Origin: Caviibacter sp963550915
GTDB lineage: Bacteria > Fusobacteriota > Fusobacteriia > Fusobacteriales > Leptotrichiaceae
Assembly: GCA_963550915.1 (NCBI GenBank)
Contig: CAUVEB010000004.1
Span: 57,182 to 121,181, forward strand
Direction: 5' to 3'
DNA: 64,000 nucleotides
Made by a program: the position numbers and the translations under genes. The notes below the pieces were generated by a model. That model did no database searches and was not told the origin of the DNA. It saw only the letters and a list, made by a program, of their open reading frames with translations. Shown here one piece after another: positions 53,104-62,672 of the stretch (the stretch's first letter is position 1; every line of letters starts with the position of its first letter).

Positions 53104-54144
53104 CTACCTCCATGCAATAGCAATCTGTTTATATGATTCCTCTCTTGGTTTAATTTCCAGCTTTTCCTTTTCAAGGTACGATTTGATCTGTTCGGCAATT
53201 GCACGTATGACGGGAACCGTTACCGAGTTTCCAAACTGTTTATATAAATGTGTATCCGCAACTGGCAATTTAAATTCATCGGGAAAACCTTGAAGTCTTG
53301 CCCATTCTCTCGGAGTAATTTTGCGAATGTATTACCGATTGACCTCACCTTTAATATGAGTCACTGGAGTAAAGTCCGTCAAACGCTCGTCTATGATAAG
53401 ATTTCTCTCTCTTCCCATTCCGCCGCACACAATAGCTCCCGCCACGGAAGTCGCTTTTCTGATTTCATATCCGAAGCCGTTTCCCTTTGAAACATGCCTT
53501 TCTTTGTGCCTTTTTAACGATGCCAGATAAGCTGTAGATAAATAATATTTTGAAGACACTTCCTTCTCTTCAACAATATCTTTTATAACTTTTGTATCAT
53601 CTGTTTTTTCAGGGAATATAAATCTTTTAGGTGCTATATCTTTCCTGAATCCGACAATGTAAATCCTCTCCCTATTTTGTGGAACACCGAAATTCTTACT
53701 GTTCAATATTCTGTAAAATACAGTGTATCCCAAATCCTCTAAAATAATTTTTATAACATTAAATGTGCGACCTCTGTCATGGTTAACAAGATTCTTTACA
53801 TTTTCACAAAATACAACCTTCGGTTTATGATATTTAATAATCCTTGCTACATCAAAAAATAACGTACCTCTTGCATCTTCAAAGCCTCTTTTTTGTCCTG
53901 CAAGTGAAAAGGCTTGGCAAGGAAATCCTGCAAGCAATATGTCATGCTCTGGGATTTCCTTTTCATCAATTTTGGTAATATCTCCGACTACATCAACACT
54001 ATCATTAAAATTAGCTTTATAAGTTTCAACAGCTTTTTCATCCCATTCACTTACAAAAACTGTTTTAATATCATCTTTGAACGCCTGATCGAAACCAAGC
54101 CTTATTCCTCCAATCCCTGCGAATAAATCAATAGATTTATACAT
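53104..54144 (-). pseudogene. C5-cytosine DNA methyltransferase (HpaII-type partner) with an in-frame TAA
   Basis: Start MYKSIDLFAGIGGIRLGF (motif I, GAGGAAG ribosome site). Motif IV AGFPCQAFSLAG has the catalytic Cys; motif VI VVFCENVKNL; motif VIII PQNRERIYIVGF. The frame meets TAA at 53332-53334 after HIKGEVNR, then continues in frame YIRKITPREWARLQGFPDEF and motif X QFGNSVTVPVIRA to 53104. Without the tail motif X is lost, so the truncated 270-aa product should be inactive. Specificity (CCGG) is inferred from the partner. Confidence 0.85.
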
Positions 54145-54352
54145 CTTTTCTTCCTCTTTCATATTCAATAATGTCTTCTATATTGCAATCCAACTTCTGA
54201 CATATTCTACCTAAAATCTCAAGTCTTACAGGCTCATTACGTCCCATTCTTGAAATTGTAGACGGTCCAGTTTCTATTAACTTTTGTAAATCTCCTTTAT
54301 TCATATCCCTATCGATTAACAATTTCCATAGTTTATTGTATGAAAATTTCAT
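54137..54352 (-). CDS. XRE-family regulator of the restriction cassette
   Basis: 71 aa, a complete Cro/CI-type HTH: KLWKLLIDRDMNKGDLQKLI, GPSTISRMGRNEPVRLEILG, CQKLDCNIEDIIEYERG. It overlaps the methyltransferase start by eight bases. Its position first in a type II cassette suggests a controller protein that delays restriction after entry. Intact. Confidence 0.85.
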   Translation of the reverse strand: MKFSYNKLWKLLIDRDMNKGDLQKLIETGPSTISRMGRNEPVRLEILGRICQKLDCNIEDIIEYERGRKDV

Positions 54353-54743
54353 AACACTCCTCTTTCCTATTTGTTCACATAGAAATTCTAGACAATATTA
54401 TAGCATATTTTCTTTTAAAATAAAATCCGGTGTTATCTTTCATTCTCTCTATTTTTTACCTTTTTGTTTCATGCTTTTTGTCCTCTTTCACTCATATCAC
54501 CGATTTGTTTAATAATGCTTTTTTTAGGTTGCATTTCCAGAGTTTTTTCGTTACCCATATGTTATTCATATTATTTTTCAGTTGCTACAATTCATCATAC
54601 TTTGCTGATAATGAATTATGTTTCTTCATAATCTCCTCTTGTTTAGCTTATAAATTCTTGGAATGCTCGTTCAATATTCTGAAAAGATTTTTACTTGATT
54701 TTGTCTTTAATTCCTCCAACACCACATGTCTCAAGTGCGGAAA
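54353..54743 (-). other. Degenerate stretch
   Basis: No intact gene. The minus strand holds short broken pieces such as SSKNLFRILNEHSKNL, EEIMKKHNSLSAKYDEL and LKNNMNNIWVTKKLW between stops, a coiled-coil pattern that could be the tail of a relaxase or similar. I cannot assign it. Confidence 0.35.
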
Positions 54744-55278
54744 TTACTTAAGAAAAATATCTATTTCCTCATAGGATTTTTGATAAACTTCTACGTCTTT
54801 TCGATTCATCATCATATAAATTTTATCATTGGGATTTTTGAGATAACCCTCATAATGCCCTCTTTTGCTGATACAGATTTGAATATGCTTTACTACCTCT
54901 TTTATCCTCTTTTGTTCCCACGAAAATTTGTCAAATTTTTGTGGAACAAACATATACCCATTAAATTTAATAATACTACCTCTCCCAATTGTTTTGATAT
55001 TAAATTTTTTTGTCGTAAAATCAAAAAAAATCATCTCCATCGTAAAGCAACTTTTCAAAATTATCACAATTGTACAGAAGACTTTCTTGAACTTCTGCTG
55101 TATATTTTTTAGGACCTTTTAAATCTCCTGCAATAATTTTTAAATCCAGTTTAGTAAATTTGTCACTTTGAACTTCGTATTCCTTGACCTTTAAACTTTG
55201 TTGTCCAAGTATTACAGAACAATATTCTGATATTTTTTTATCATCGTAATATATAACATTACCAAAAATACCTATCAC
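54744..55278 (-). pseudogene. Frameshifted protein, possibly DUF6414-like
   Basis: Two overlapping readings join: KKISEYCSVILGQQSLKVKE to EKLLYDGDDFF, then DFTTKKFNIKTIGRGSIIKF and NGYMFVPQKFD. The join near 55030 needs one frameshift at an A run. The downstream 60 residues (KRIKEVVKHIQICISKRGHY...) seem unrelated to the first part. The apparent start MIGIFG lies inside a hairpin and is not a genuine start. Family assignment is from memory and weak. Confidence 0.45.
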
Positions 55279-55292
55279 ATCCTAAGTGATAA
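55274..55292 (-). terminator. Possible terminator of guaA
   Basis: TATCAC - ATCCTAA - GTGATA forms a six-pair stem; TATTTTTGG follows on the minus strand. It lies about 100 nt after guaA and may be the last host sequence before the island. Confidence 0.4.
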
Positions 55293-55323
55293 AATTAAAC
55301 AATATGATTTACCAATAAAAATC

Positions 55324-55343
55324 TGCAAGCATTTTGCAAGCAT
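55324..55343. repeat. Short direct repeat next to the island edge
   Basis: TGCAAGCAT occurs twice (55324-55332 and 55335-55343), and TGCAAATGAT follows. Could be coincidence, a regulator site or a recombination scar. Confidence 0.35.
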
Positions 55344-55388
55344 AAAAAGTGCAAATGATCTATTTATAAGGATTTATAGCTTTTTTAA

Positions 55389-56930
55389 TCACTCATACTC
55401 AATAGTACTAGCAGGCTTACTACTAATATCATAAACAACTCTATTTATACCAGGTACTTCATTCAATATTCTATTTGATACTTTTTCTAAAAATTCGTAT
55501 GGTAGATGTGCCCAAGTTGCAGTCATAAAATCTTCAGTAATAACTGCTCTTACACTTGCAATGTACTCATATGTTCTTTTATCTCCCATAACACCAACTG
55601 ATTTAACAGGGAAAATTGCAACAAAAGCTTGGCTTACTTTGTCATACAGGTCATTTTCTATTAATTCTTCAATAAAAATATCATCAGCTTCTTGTAGTAT
55701 TCTTACCTTATCTTCAGTTACTTCCTCAAGTACTCTTATACCAAGTCCAGGTCCTGGAAATGGATGACGATTTATACTTTCACTTGGCATTCCAAGTTTA
55801 GCACCAAGTCTTCTAACTTCATCTTTAAATAATTCTTTTAAAGGTTCAAGTATTTCAAACTCAAGATCTTCAGGAAGTCCACCAACATTATGATGTGATT
55901 TTATAGTATGAGAAGGTCCTTTTACAGACTTTGATTCAATTATATCAGGATATATAGTTCCTTGTGCTAAAAATTCAACATCCCCATCTTTTTTTAGTTT
56001 TCTTTTTTCATCTCTAAATACTTCTATAAATTCATGTCCTATTATTTTTCTTTTTTGTTCAGGATCTACAACATTCTTTAATTTATCAAGAAACCTTTTT
56101 TTAGCATCAACGAATATGATATTCATATCATAAAATTTACCATATAAGTCTTTTACTTTTTTTGCTTCATCTTTTCTTAAAAGACCTGTATCAACAAATA
56201 CACAAGTAAGATTTTTACCTATAGCCTTATTTATTAAAACTGCTGCAACTGATGAATCAACTCCACCAGATAAACCTAACATAACTTTTTTATTACCAAC
56301 TGTATTTTTTATTTGCTCTATTTTTTCATCAATAAAATTATCAAGTTTCCAGTTTTTTTCACATTTACATATATTAAATACAAAATTTGAAATTATTTTC
56401 ATTCCTTCTTCAGAGTGATATACTTCAGGATGAAATTGTAGTGCATATATACCTTTATCATTTGTAATAGCTGCATTTGATGAACTTGTTTTAGCAATTT
56501 GTCTATATCCACAAGCAATTTCTGTAATATGGTCTCCATGACTCATCCAAATATTTGAATTTTTTGATACTCCACTAAATAGAGGATTTTCTGTATCAAT
56601 TATCTCTAATACTGCTTTACCAAATTCTCTTTTCTTTGCTTTTTCAACCTTACCACCATTTAAATGTGTAATAAGTTGCATACCATAGCAAATACCTAAA
56701 ACAGGTGTTTCTATATCAAATATTTTTTTATCAATTGTAGGAGAATCTTTTTCATAAACAGAAGCTGGACCTCCTGATAATATTACACCTTTTACATTTT
56801 CTGTAATATCACTGACTTCTAATTTTTCAACTATTTCACAATATACTTGTAATTCTCTTATTCTTCTAGCTATTATTTGACTATATTGTGATCCAAAATC
56901 CACAATTAAAATCTTATTTTTTTGTTCCAC
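55389..56930 (-). CDS. guaA: GMP synthase (glutamine-hydrolysing)
   Basis: 513 aa, usual length. N-terminal class I glutaminase with nucleophile GICYGMQL (Cys about 80) and the His-Glu pair in LQFHPEVYHSE. Then the ATP pyrophosphatase P-loop GLSGGVDSSVAA and the C-terminal dimer domain ending YDISSKPASTIEYE. It converts XMP to GMP with glutamine and ATP. It marks the return to core sequence after the island. Confidence 0.97.
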   Translation of the reverse strand: MEQKNKILIVDFGSQYSQIIARRIRELQVYCEIVEKLEVSDITENVKGVILSGGPASVYEKDSPTIDKKIFDIETPVLGICYGMQLITHLNGGKVEKAKKREFGKAVLEIIDTENPLFSGVSKNSNIWMSHGDHITEIACGYRQIAKTSSSNAAITNDKGIYALQFHPEVYHSEEGMKIISNFVFNICKCEKNWKLDNFIDEKIEQIKNTVGNKKVMLGLSGGVDSSVAAVLINKAIGKNLTCVFVDTGLLRKDEAKKVKDLYGKFYDMNIIFVDAKKRFLDKLKNVVDPEQKRKIIGHEFIEVFRDEKRKLKKDGDVEFLAQGTIYPDIIESKSVKGPSHTIKSHHNVGGLPEDLEFEILEPLKELFKDEVRRLGAKLGMPSESINRHPFPGPGLGIRVLEEVTEDKVRILQEADDIFIEELIENDLYDKVSQAFVAIFPVKSVGVMGDKRTYEYIASVRAVITEDFMTATWAHLPYEFLEKVSNRILNEVPGINRVVYDISSKPASTIEYE

Positions 56931-56953
56931 GATACCTCCTAAAATATTTAAAC

Positions 56954-59095
56954 TTATATTTTTTTATACTTTAATCTTATAGCATTTGTTAATACTGATA
57001 TTGAGCTTAACATCATAAAAATTGATGCCATCATTGGAGTTATTCTTATACTTGTAACTCCTGTTGCTATTATTACACCAAATAAATTATATATAAATCC
57101 CCAAAATAGATTTTCTTTTATATTAAGCATAGTATATCTACTCATCTTTATTAACTTATCAATATCATTTAAGTCATTTTTCATAAGTATTACATCACAA
57201 GTTTTAAGTGCTATATCAACTCCACTACCAACAGCAATACCTATATCTGATACTAATAGTGCTGGTGCGTCATTTATACCGTCTCCTACCATTGCCACTA
57301 CCTTATCTTTTGATAGTTTAGCTTCAACATATCTACTTTTTTCATATGGTAATACTTGCGATATTACATTTTTAATATTTAATTTATTTGCAATATATCT
57401 AGCAGTATTTTCATTATCTCCAGTTAATATTGAAAAATCAATCTTATTTTTTCTTGTTTTGTTTATAAAAGTATAACTTGTATCCTTTATATCATCAATA
57501 AGTGTAATAAGTCCAGCTAAATTATTGTCATAAGAAATGAATATAACAGTTTTACCTTCTTTTGAAAATTTTAAATATTCATCATTTAGCCCTTTAATAT
57601 CAACAGATTTTTTTGTCATTAACATTTCATTTCCAATAAGGTATTTATCAGACATTACACCCATACCTTGGAAGTTTCTTACTTTAAACTCTTTTTCTTC
57701 TACTTTAATTTTCTCATTAATATATGTTACTATTGCCTTTGATAGAGGATGTTCTATATATTTTTCAATATTATATATATCATTTAATATCTGCTCTTTA
57801 TTATACTTTTCATCAATTATTACATCCATAATCTTAGGTTTACCACTAGTAATAGTTCCTGTTTTATCCATAATAATATCTGTTATTTTATAGCTTTTTT
57901 CAAGTGCTACACCATCTTTTATCAGTATATTATTTTTAGCAAGTACTCCTGCTGCTACAACTATTGATGTAGGAGTTGCAAGTCCTATTGAACAAGGGCA
58001 GGCTATAACTAAAACTACAACAAAATTATTAATTGCAACTGATATATCTTTTGTTATAATATACCAACTAATTCCTGTGATAATAGCAATAATTATGATA
58101 AATGGAACGAAATAAAGGGATATCTTATCTATATATTTAGTTATAGGTGGCTTTATTTCTCCTGCAAATTCAACTATATTTAATATTTTAGAAAATACTG
58201 TATCTTTTCCTATTCTAGTTACTTTAACATTAATGTTACCACTTGTTATAAGGGTGGAACCTATTATTTCATCATTCACACTCTTATATATATACCTACT
58301 CTCTCCAGTTATTGAGCTTTCATCAACACTTGCATATCCACTTATTATATTACCGTCTGCTACTGAAATTTGTCCTTCTTTTAAAACTAGTATATCTCCT
58401 ACTTTTAAATCACTTGTTAGAATTTTTACTATACTATCATTTACTAGTATATAGCAAGTGGAAGGTATTAGTTTTGATAAACCTTCTATAACATCATTTG
58501 TTTTTTTCTTTAAATTACTTTCAATTTTTTTACCTAATAAAACTGTAAAAAGTATTACACAAACTCCTTCAAAGTATAGGTTATGTAAATTAGATACAAA
58601 AAAATTGTATGAGCTATATAGGTATGATGATATAACTCCAATTGCAATAAGTGAATTCATATTAAAAGCTATTTTTCTTATTTTATTAATACCGTCTTTT
58701 AATATTAGTCTTGCTAAAAAAATTATTACTGTTGTTAATATAATTTGAATCGTTGCATTTAATTTATTTAGCTTAATATTTATACCTATCATATGACCCA
58801 TTGCTAAAAATACAACTATAGCAGTTAAAATTCCAATTAAAGCAATATTTGTATTCATCTTGTTATCAGAAATATCATTTTCTATTGTTGTTTCATATAG
58901 TTCATATCCAATACTACTAACTATATTTTTTATATCATTTTCAGACAATATGTCACTATCATATTCAACTATCAATTTTTCAGATAAAAGATTAACTTTT
59001 GCACTTATATTATTTTTTTCTAAAATATCTTCTATCTTAGCACTACAAGCACTACAAGTCATATTTTTTACATTAAAAACTTTTTTTATTCTCAT
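56954..59095 (-). CDS. copA: Copper-type P1B ATPase
   Basis: About 713 aa from MRIKKVFNVKNMTCSACSAK (GAGG ribosome site), with one N-terminal heavy-metal-binding domain (CSAC). About eight helices; the transport site VIACPCSIGLATPTS (CPC), phosphorylation site MDKTGTITSGKP, and hinge MVGDGINDAPALL. The final helix keeps the MMASIFMMLSSISVLTNA methionine/serine pattern of Cu(I) exporters. No copper regulator or chaperone is adjacent. It follows the phosphatase gene by 17 nt. Confidence 0.92.
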   Translation of the reverse strand: MRIKKVFNVKNMTCSACSAKIEDILEKNNISAKVNLLSEKLIVEYDSDILSENDIKNIVSSIGYELYETTIENDISDNKMNTNIALIGILTAIVVFLAMGHMIGINIKLNKLNATIQIILTTVIIFLARLILKDGINKIRKIAFNMNSLIAIGVISSYLYSSYNFFVSNLHNLYFEGVCVILFTVLLGKKIESNLKKKTNDVIEGLSKLIPSTCYILVNDSIVKILTSDLKVGDILVLKEGQISVADGNIISGYASVDESSITGESRYIYKSVNDEIIGSTLITSGNINVKVTRIGKDTVFSKILNIVEFAGEIKPPITKYIDKISLYFVPFIIIIAIITGISWYIITKDISVAINNFVVVLVIACPCSIGLATPTSIVVAAGVLAKNNILIKDGVALEKSYKITDIIMDKTGTITSGKPKIMDVIIDEKYNKEQILNDIYNIEKYIEHPLSKAIVTYINEKIKVEEKEFKVRNFQGMGVMSDKYLIGNEMLMTKKSVDIKGLNDEYLKFSKEGKTVIFISYDNNLAGLITLIDDIKDTSYTFINKTRKNKIDFSILTGDNENTARYIANKLNIKNVISQVLPYEKSRYVEAKLSKDKVVAMVGDGINDAPALLVSDIGIAVGSGVDIALKTCDVILMKNDLNDIDKLIKMSRYTMLNIKENLFWGFIYNLFGVIIATGVTSIRITPMMASIFMMLSSISVLTNAIRLKYKKI

Positions 59096-59112
59096 AAATT
59101 TAAACCTCAATT

Positions 59113-60525
59113 TTAATTTCTACTAATAACAAGTAAAGTTAAATCATCTACTATATTATATTTAGCTGTACTTTCTTTTATTTTGTTTATATCAGCTTTA
59201 CTATCTATTAGTACCTTTTTTAACTTATCAATACCATATATATTATTATCTTTATCATATGCCTCTGTTATACCATCAGTGTATAACAGTAATTTTGCAT
59301 TTTTACTAAAATTTATCTGTTTTTCATTAAAACTTACCATGTTAGCAAATAATTTTTTTGAAAATATGCCTAGTACTTGTCCTTTTGTTTCAAGTTCAAC
59401 TACATTTTCATTTTCTAAATATAGGGCTGGTTCTTGTGATGATTTACAGTAATTCATCACATGTGTTTTTGTATTAATAATAAGGTAAAAAACAGATACA
59501 AACTTACCTTTAGGGAATATATCTATTATCTTCTCGTTTAAATTTTCAAGAAAATCATTTGTCTTGTCATATTTTAAAATTTCAGATTTAATAAAAGCAT
59601 TTAACATTGATGAAAGAAGTGCAGCAGGTATACCATGACCTGCAATATCAGCAAAAATTACACCTATTCTATCTTCATCTAATTTTATTATATCTAAAAA
59701 ATCTCCACCTATATCTTGTGAAGGTGAAAAAATGTATGATATCTTATATCCATTAAACTCAACTTCTTTAGGTGGTAATATGCTTTGTTGTATATCTTTT
59801 GCAAGTTTTAATTCTTTTTCAAGATTAGTATATAGGTCTTTTACTTTATTATTTAGCTCTATATTTTCTAATTTTAAGTTTGTTTGAACTGCTAATTTTT
59901 TTACTATTTTTAAGAAATCATCCATTTTAAAAGGTTTTTCAATTATACTATCAACACCTATATCAACAGTCTTTATTGCTGCCTCTGTTGATTTTGCATT
60001 TACAAGTAATATTACATTAGCATTTTCATTTTTTGATTTTATTTTTTTTATTTCATTAATTTTTTCTTGCTTGTATGTATCATAATCTACAACATAAATA
60101 TCCGTTGATTTACTATCATGTTTTTTATTTAAAAAATTCACTTCTCTTCTTTCTTTAATTCTAAAGCCATTCTTAAGTAGCGTATCTTTTAATAAATTTC
60201 TCATATATTCGTTGTTCATATACATTTTAACTTCAAAATTTGTATATATTTTTATATTTTTAAATTCGTTATAATCTTTAAATATCTTAAAATATTTTTT
60301 AAAATCTACAAGTGCATCTAAAGTTTTTTCATTGGTTATAAAAAAAATTAATTCAAAAGAATTATTAATTGAAAATCTATAAAGTTTTAACATGTAATTT
60401 AACAATTGGGGATTTATTTCTAAATCCCCTAAGTCTATAATTATTCTACTATATTTTACATAATATTCATTAACTTCACTGTATGTTATATCATAATCTG
60501 TAAATTTTATTATTTTTTCTTCCAT
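59113..60525 (-). CDS. PP2C-type (SpoIIE/RsbU) phosphatase with STAS-like and receiver-like domains
   Basis: 470 aa. Residues about 1-95 look like an anti-sigma-antagonist STAS domain (YSRIIIDLGDLEINPQLLNY). About 110-220 resemble a receiver (IYVVDYDTYKQEKINEIKKI, VDSIIEKPFKMDDFLKIV) although the first acidic pocket is degenerate. A coiled coil (LNNKVKDLYTNLEKELKLAK) leads to the phosphatase (GGDFLDIIKLDEDRIGVIFA, DIAGHGIPAALLSSM, LYTDGITEAYD, DDLTLLVI). Likely a partner-switching regulator; its target anti-sigma or STAS protein is not in the window. Confidence 0.85.
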   Translation of the reverse strand: MEEKIIKFTDYDITYSEVNEYYVKYSRIIIDLGDLEINPQLLNYMLKLYRFSINNSFELIFFITNEKTLDALVDFKKYFKIFKDYNEFKNIKIYTNFEVKMYMNNEYMRNLLKDTLLKNGFRIKERREVNFLNKKHDSKSTDIYVVDYDTYKQEKINEIKKIKSKNENANVILLVNAKSTEAAIKTVDIGVDSIIEKPFKMDDFLKIVKKLAVQTNLKLENIELNNKVKDLYTNLEKELKLAKDIQQSILPPKEVEFNGYKISYIFSPSQDIGGDFLDIIKLDEDRIGVIFADIAGHGIPAALLSSMLNAFIKSEILKYDKTNDFLENLNEKIIDIFPKGKFVSVFYLIINTKTHVMNYCKSSQEPALYLENENVVELETKGQVLGIFSKKLFANMVSFNEKQINFSKNAKLLLYTDGITEAYDKDNNIYGIDKLKKVLIDSKADINKIKESTAKYNIVDDLTLLVISRN

Positions 60526-60543
60526 AATTTCCCTAATATATAT

Positions 60544-60939
60544 TTATTTACTATTTACAAGACCTGCAAGTATACCATTTATGAAATCTTTACTTTTAAC
60601 ATCACCATATATTTTAGCAATTTCTATGGCTTCATTTATTACTATTTCATATCCTCTATCTGCGATTATAATCTCGTAAAATGACATTTTAAGTAGAACT
60701 TTTTCTACAATTGCAAGTCTTTCAAAAGTCCAACCATTAAGTTTTTCCTTTATATTCTCTACAATCTTATTTTCATTTAAAATATATTCATTAATATATC
60801 TTGAAAAAAATTCCTTCTTATTTTCTGATAGATTATGCTCTAGAAAAAATTCAGATATCCTTTTTTCAATATTTACATCAATTAATTCACGTTCAAATAA
60901 AATTTTAAATATTTCTTTTCTTAATGCTCTTTGCTCCAT
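60544..60939 (-). CDS. nusB: Transcription antitermination factor NusB
   Basis: 131 aa. All-helical NusB fold: RALRKEIFKILFERELID at the start, WTFERLAIVEKVLLKMSFYE in the centre, VINEAIEIAKIYGDVKSKDF and INGILAGLV at the end. It forms the rRNA antitermination complex with NusE. Eleven bases after amaP, likely co-transcribed. Confidence 0.93.
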   Translation of the reverse strand: MEQRALRKEIFKILFERELIDVNIEKRISEFFLEHNLSENKKEFFSRYINEYILNENKIVENIKEKLNGWTFERLAIVEKVLLKMSFYEIIIADRGYEIVINEAIEIAKIYGDVKSKDFINGILAGLVNSK

Positions 60940-60949
60940 TTGTACTCCT

Positions 60950-61540
60950 TTAAAGAACTATAGATGTACTTGCTATATCATCACCTATTATTTCTGGATT
61001 AGTTATATTTGTTGTTTCTACTATTTTTTCTGAATTAATCTTTGTAACTTTAAAATTAATCTTATTTACCTTTACTCCTGTCATTTTAAAGATATATTCA
61101 CTTAATTCATTTTTTGTATTTGCTAATTTTTCATTTAAGTTTGTTGTTGTGTAACATTCAAGATATGTAAGTATATTTGCCTTATTAAAGCTAGTATTTA
61201 CTTTTACTTTTGAAAATTTTATTATTTCTTTTTCTTCAAGATAATTTTTTGATAATGTTTCTAATGTAGTTGCTGTTATTTCAACATTACCATTATCACT
61301 TGTTATCTTTATACTTTTTGGCTTTTTAAACAATCTTTCTAATATAGCTATAATTACAAGTGCTAAATATATTAATATTACATTAAATACTACTATTTGT
61401 CCTATCTTTTCGTTATAAAATAAAATAAAATTAGTAAGTAATATAGTAATTACTCTAGGATTTGTGATAATAAAATATATAACTGATAAAAGACCCATTA
61501 CAAATAGTGTGTTTATGATATATAAAATGATTAAAAACAT
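60950..61540 (-). CDS. amaP: Alkaline-shock membrane anchor protein AmaP
   Basis: 196 aa. Two N-terminal helices (FLIILYIINTLFVMGLLSVI; VFNVILIYLALVIIAILE) then a soluble part with SIKITSDNGNVEITATTLET and VKVNTSFNKANI. AmaP anchors Asp23 at the membrane in Staphylococcus. It sits three bases after an Asp23/Gls24 gene, the standard pair. Confidence 0.82.
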   Translation of the reverse strand: MFLIILYIINTLFVMGLLSVIYFIITNPRVITILLTNFILFYNEKIGQIVVFNVILIYLALVIIAILERLFKKPKSIKITSDNGNVEITATTLETLSKNYLEEKEIIKFSKVKVNTSFNKANILTYLECYTTTNLNEKLANTKNELSEYIFKMTGVKVNKINFKVTKINSEKIVETTNITNPEIIGDDIASTSIVL

Positions 61541-61543
61541 ATT

Positions 61544-61885
61544 TTAACCTCTTTCCTTAACTACTTGTTCAATAGTTACATTAATCTCTCTAACACTTAT
61601 ACCTGTAAATTCATTTATTTTTTCTGATAACACCCTTTGTACTTCAAGTGCAACTTTTTTTATTTCACAACCATATGAAACTGCTATTGCTAAGTCAACA
61701 ACGCATTCTGTTTCTCCCATTTCAACTTCTAGGTTCTTTTTATCATTACCCTTAAAAAAGCTAACTATTTCATTTTTACCACTTTGTGATGATATTCCTT
61801 TTACATTTTCAACTTCTTTTAATGTTTCAATTACAATATCTTTCACCACATTTGGTGATATTATTATATTACCTAAATTTTCCAT
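61544..61885 (-). CDS. Asp23/Gls24 family envelope stress protein
   Basis: 113 aa. Typical IIISPNVVKDIVIETLKEVE, then VEMGETECVVDLAIAVSYGC and VREINVTIEQVV. These small proteins polymerise beneath the membrane and are linked to envelope stress and alkaline shock. Forms a unit with amaP and nusB. Confidence 0.88.
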   Translation of the reverse strand: MENLGNIIISPNVVKDIVIETLKEVENVKGISSQSGKNEIVSFFKGNDKKNLEVEMGETECVVDLAIAVSYGCEIKKVALEVQRVLSEKINEFTGISVREINVTIEQVVKERG

Positions 61886-61962
61886 TCTATTCTCCTTTTC
61901 ATTCTATTGAATTACTAATTATATTTTACCTTATAAACTTTTATAATTCAAGAATTTTTATT

Positions 61963-62112
61963 TTACAAGATATTTTCAAGGAGTTCTTCTAAATATCTCA
62001 TATCATCTTGGCTTAAATCATAATTATTTTTTAATTTTTTAAGTATTTTATCATCGCTACCAACAGAGCTTCGCTCTAGTATTTTTATAATCAATTTTCT
62101 ATAATAATCCAT
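61963..62112 (-). CDS. Small protein, 49 aa
   Basis: MDYYRKLIIKILERSSVGSD, DKILKKLKNNYDLSQDDMRY, LEELLENIL. Helical, soluble, with an AAAGGA ribosome site ten bases upstream. It lies between asp23 and the editing-protein gene in the same direction. No family recognised; codon use is like the host. Confidence 0.55.
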   Translation of the reverse strand: MDYYRKLIIKILERSSVGSDDKILKKLKNNYDLSQDDMRYLEELLENIL

Positions 62113-62135
62113 ATTTAAAATATCCTTTCAATAAG

Positions 62136-62615
62136 TTATAACATAATAAAAGTAGGTTTATGATTTACATAATTTAAAAATTTTTCAAAATCACTAAATT
62201 TAATATTTAGTGTTGATGTATTAACAAAAGGATGAAATCCAACTGTAAGCTCTTTATCTACAGCACTATCAATAATTACATTTACCTTGTTTTCTTTGTC
62301 ATATACCAGACCAAAAGCTGTAACTGTTCCTGCAATACAAGAAAGATATTTACTTAGCTCATCATCATTTGCAAAAGATAGTCTTTTTTCACCAAGTAAT
62401 TCTGCTAACTGTGTTAAATTAACTGATTTTTCATCGTGTAATATTACAAGATATATATTCCCACTTTTTTTAGCTTTTAATACTAAGTTTTTTACTTGTT
62501 GTCCTTTTAATTTTGGAGCATTCTTAACAGAAGTAATTGCAATATGTTCAAGTTTTTCATATTCTATATTTAACTCGTTTAATAATTCGTATATCATTTT
62601 CTCGTTATTATCCAT
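62136..62615 (-). CDS. Aminoacyl-tRNA editing protein (YbaK/ProX family)
   Basis: 159 aa. YbaK-domain features: KNAPKLKGQQVKNLVLKAKK, YLVILHDEKSVNLTQLAELL, IAGTVTAFGLVYDKENKVNV, GFHPFVNTSTLNIKFSDFEK. The ending resembles ProXp-ala/PrdX (trans-editing of Ala-tRNA-Pro) more than YbaK. It deacylates mischarged tRNA-Pro; the exact substrate is an inference. Confidence 0.85.
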   Translation of the reverse strand: MDNNEKMIYELLNELNIEYEKLEHIAITSVKNAPKLKGQQVKNLVLKAKKSGNIYLVILHDEKSVNLTQLAELLGEKRLSFANDDELSKYLSCIAGTVTAFGLVYDKENKVNVIIDSAVDKELTVGFHPFVNTSTLNIKFSDFEKFLNYVNHKPTFIML

Positions 62616-62672
62616 AATACTTTCACTCCTTTCTAAAATCTATTACATCTTCTATTTACATAATACTATTTT

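Noticed and set aside
41632..54144. Stop-codon reassignment as explanation for the in-frame stops
   Set aside because: Both TAA and TGA occur, at positions where Tyr, Cys, Trp or other residues are expected, and core genes use normal stops. Gene decay fits better.
55324..55343. Direct repeat as attachment site of the large accessory island
   Set aside because: The two copies lie two bases apart and no partner copy was found at the other island edge near 31300, so it does not frame an insertion.
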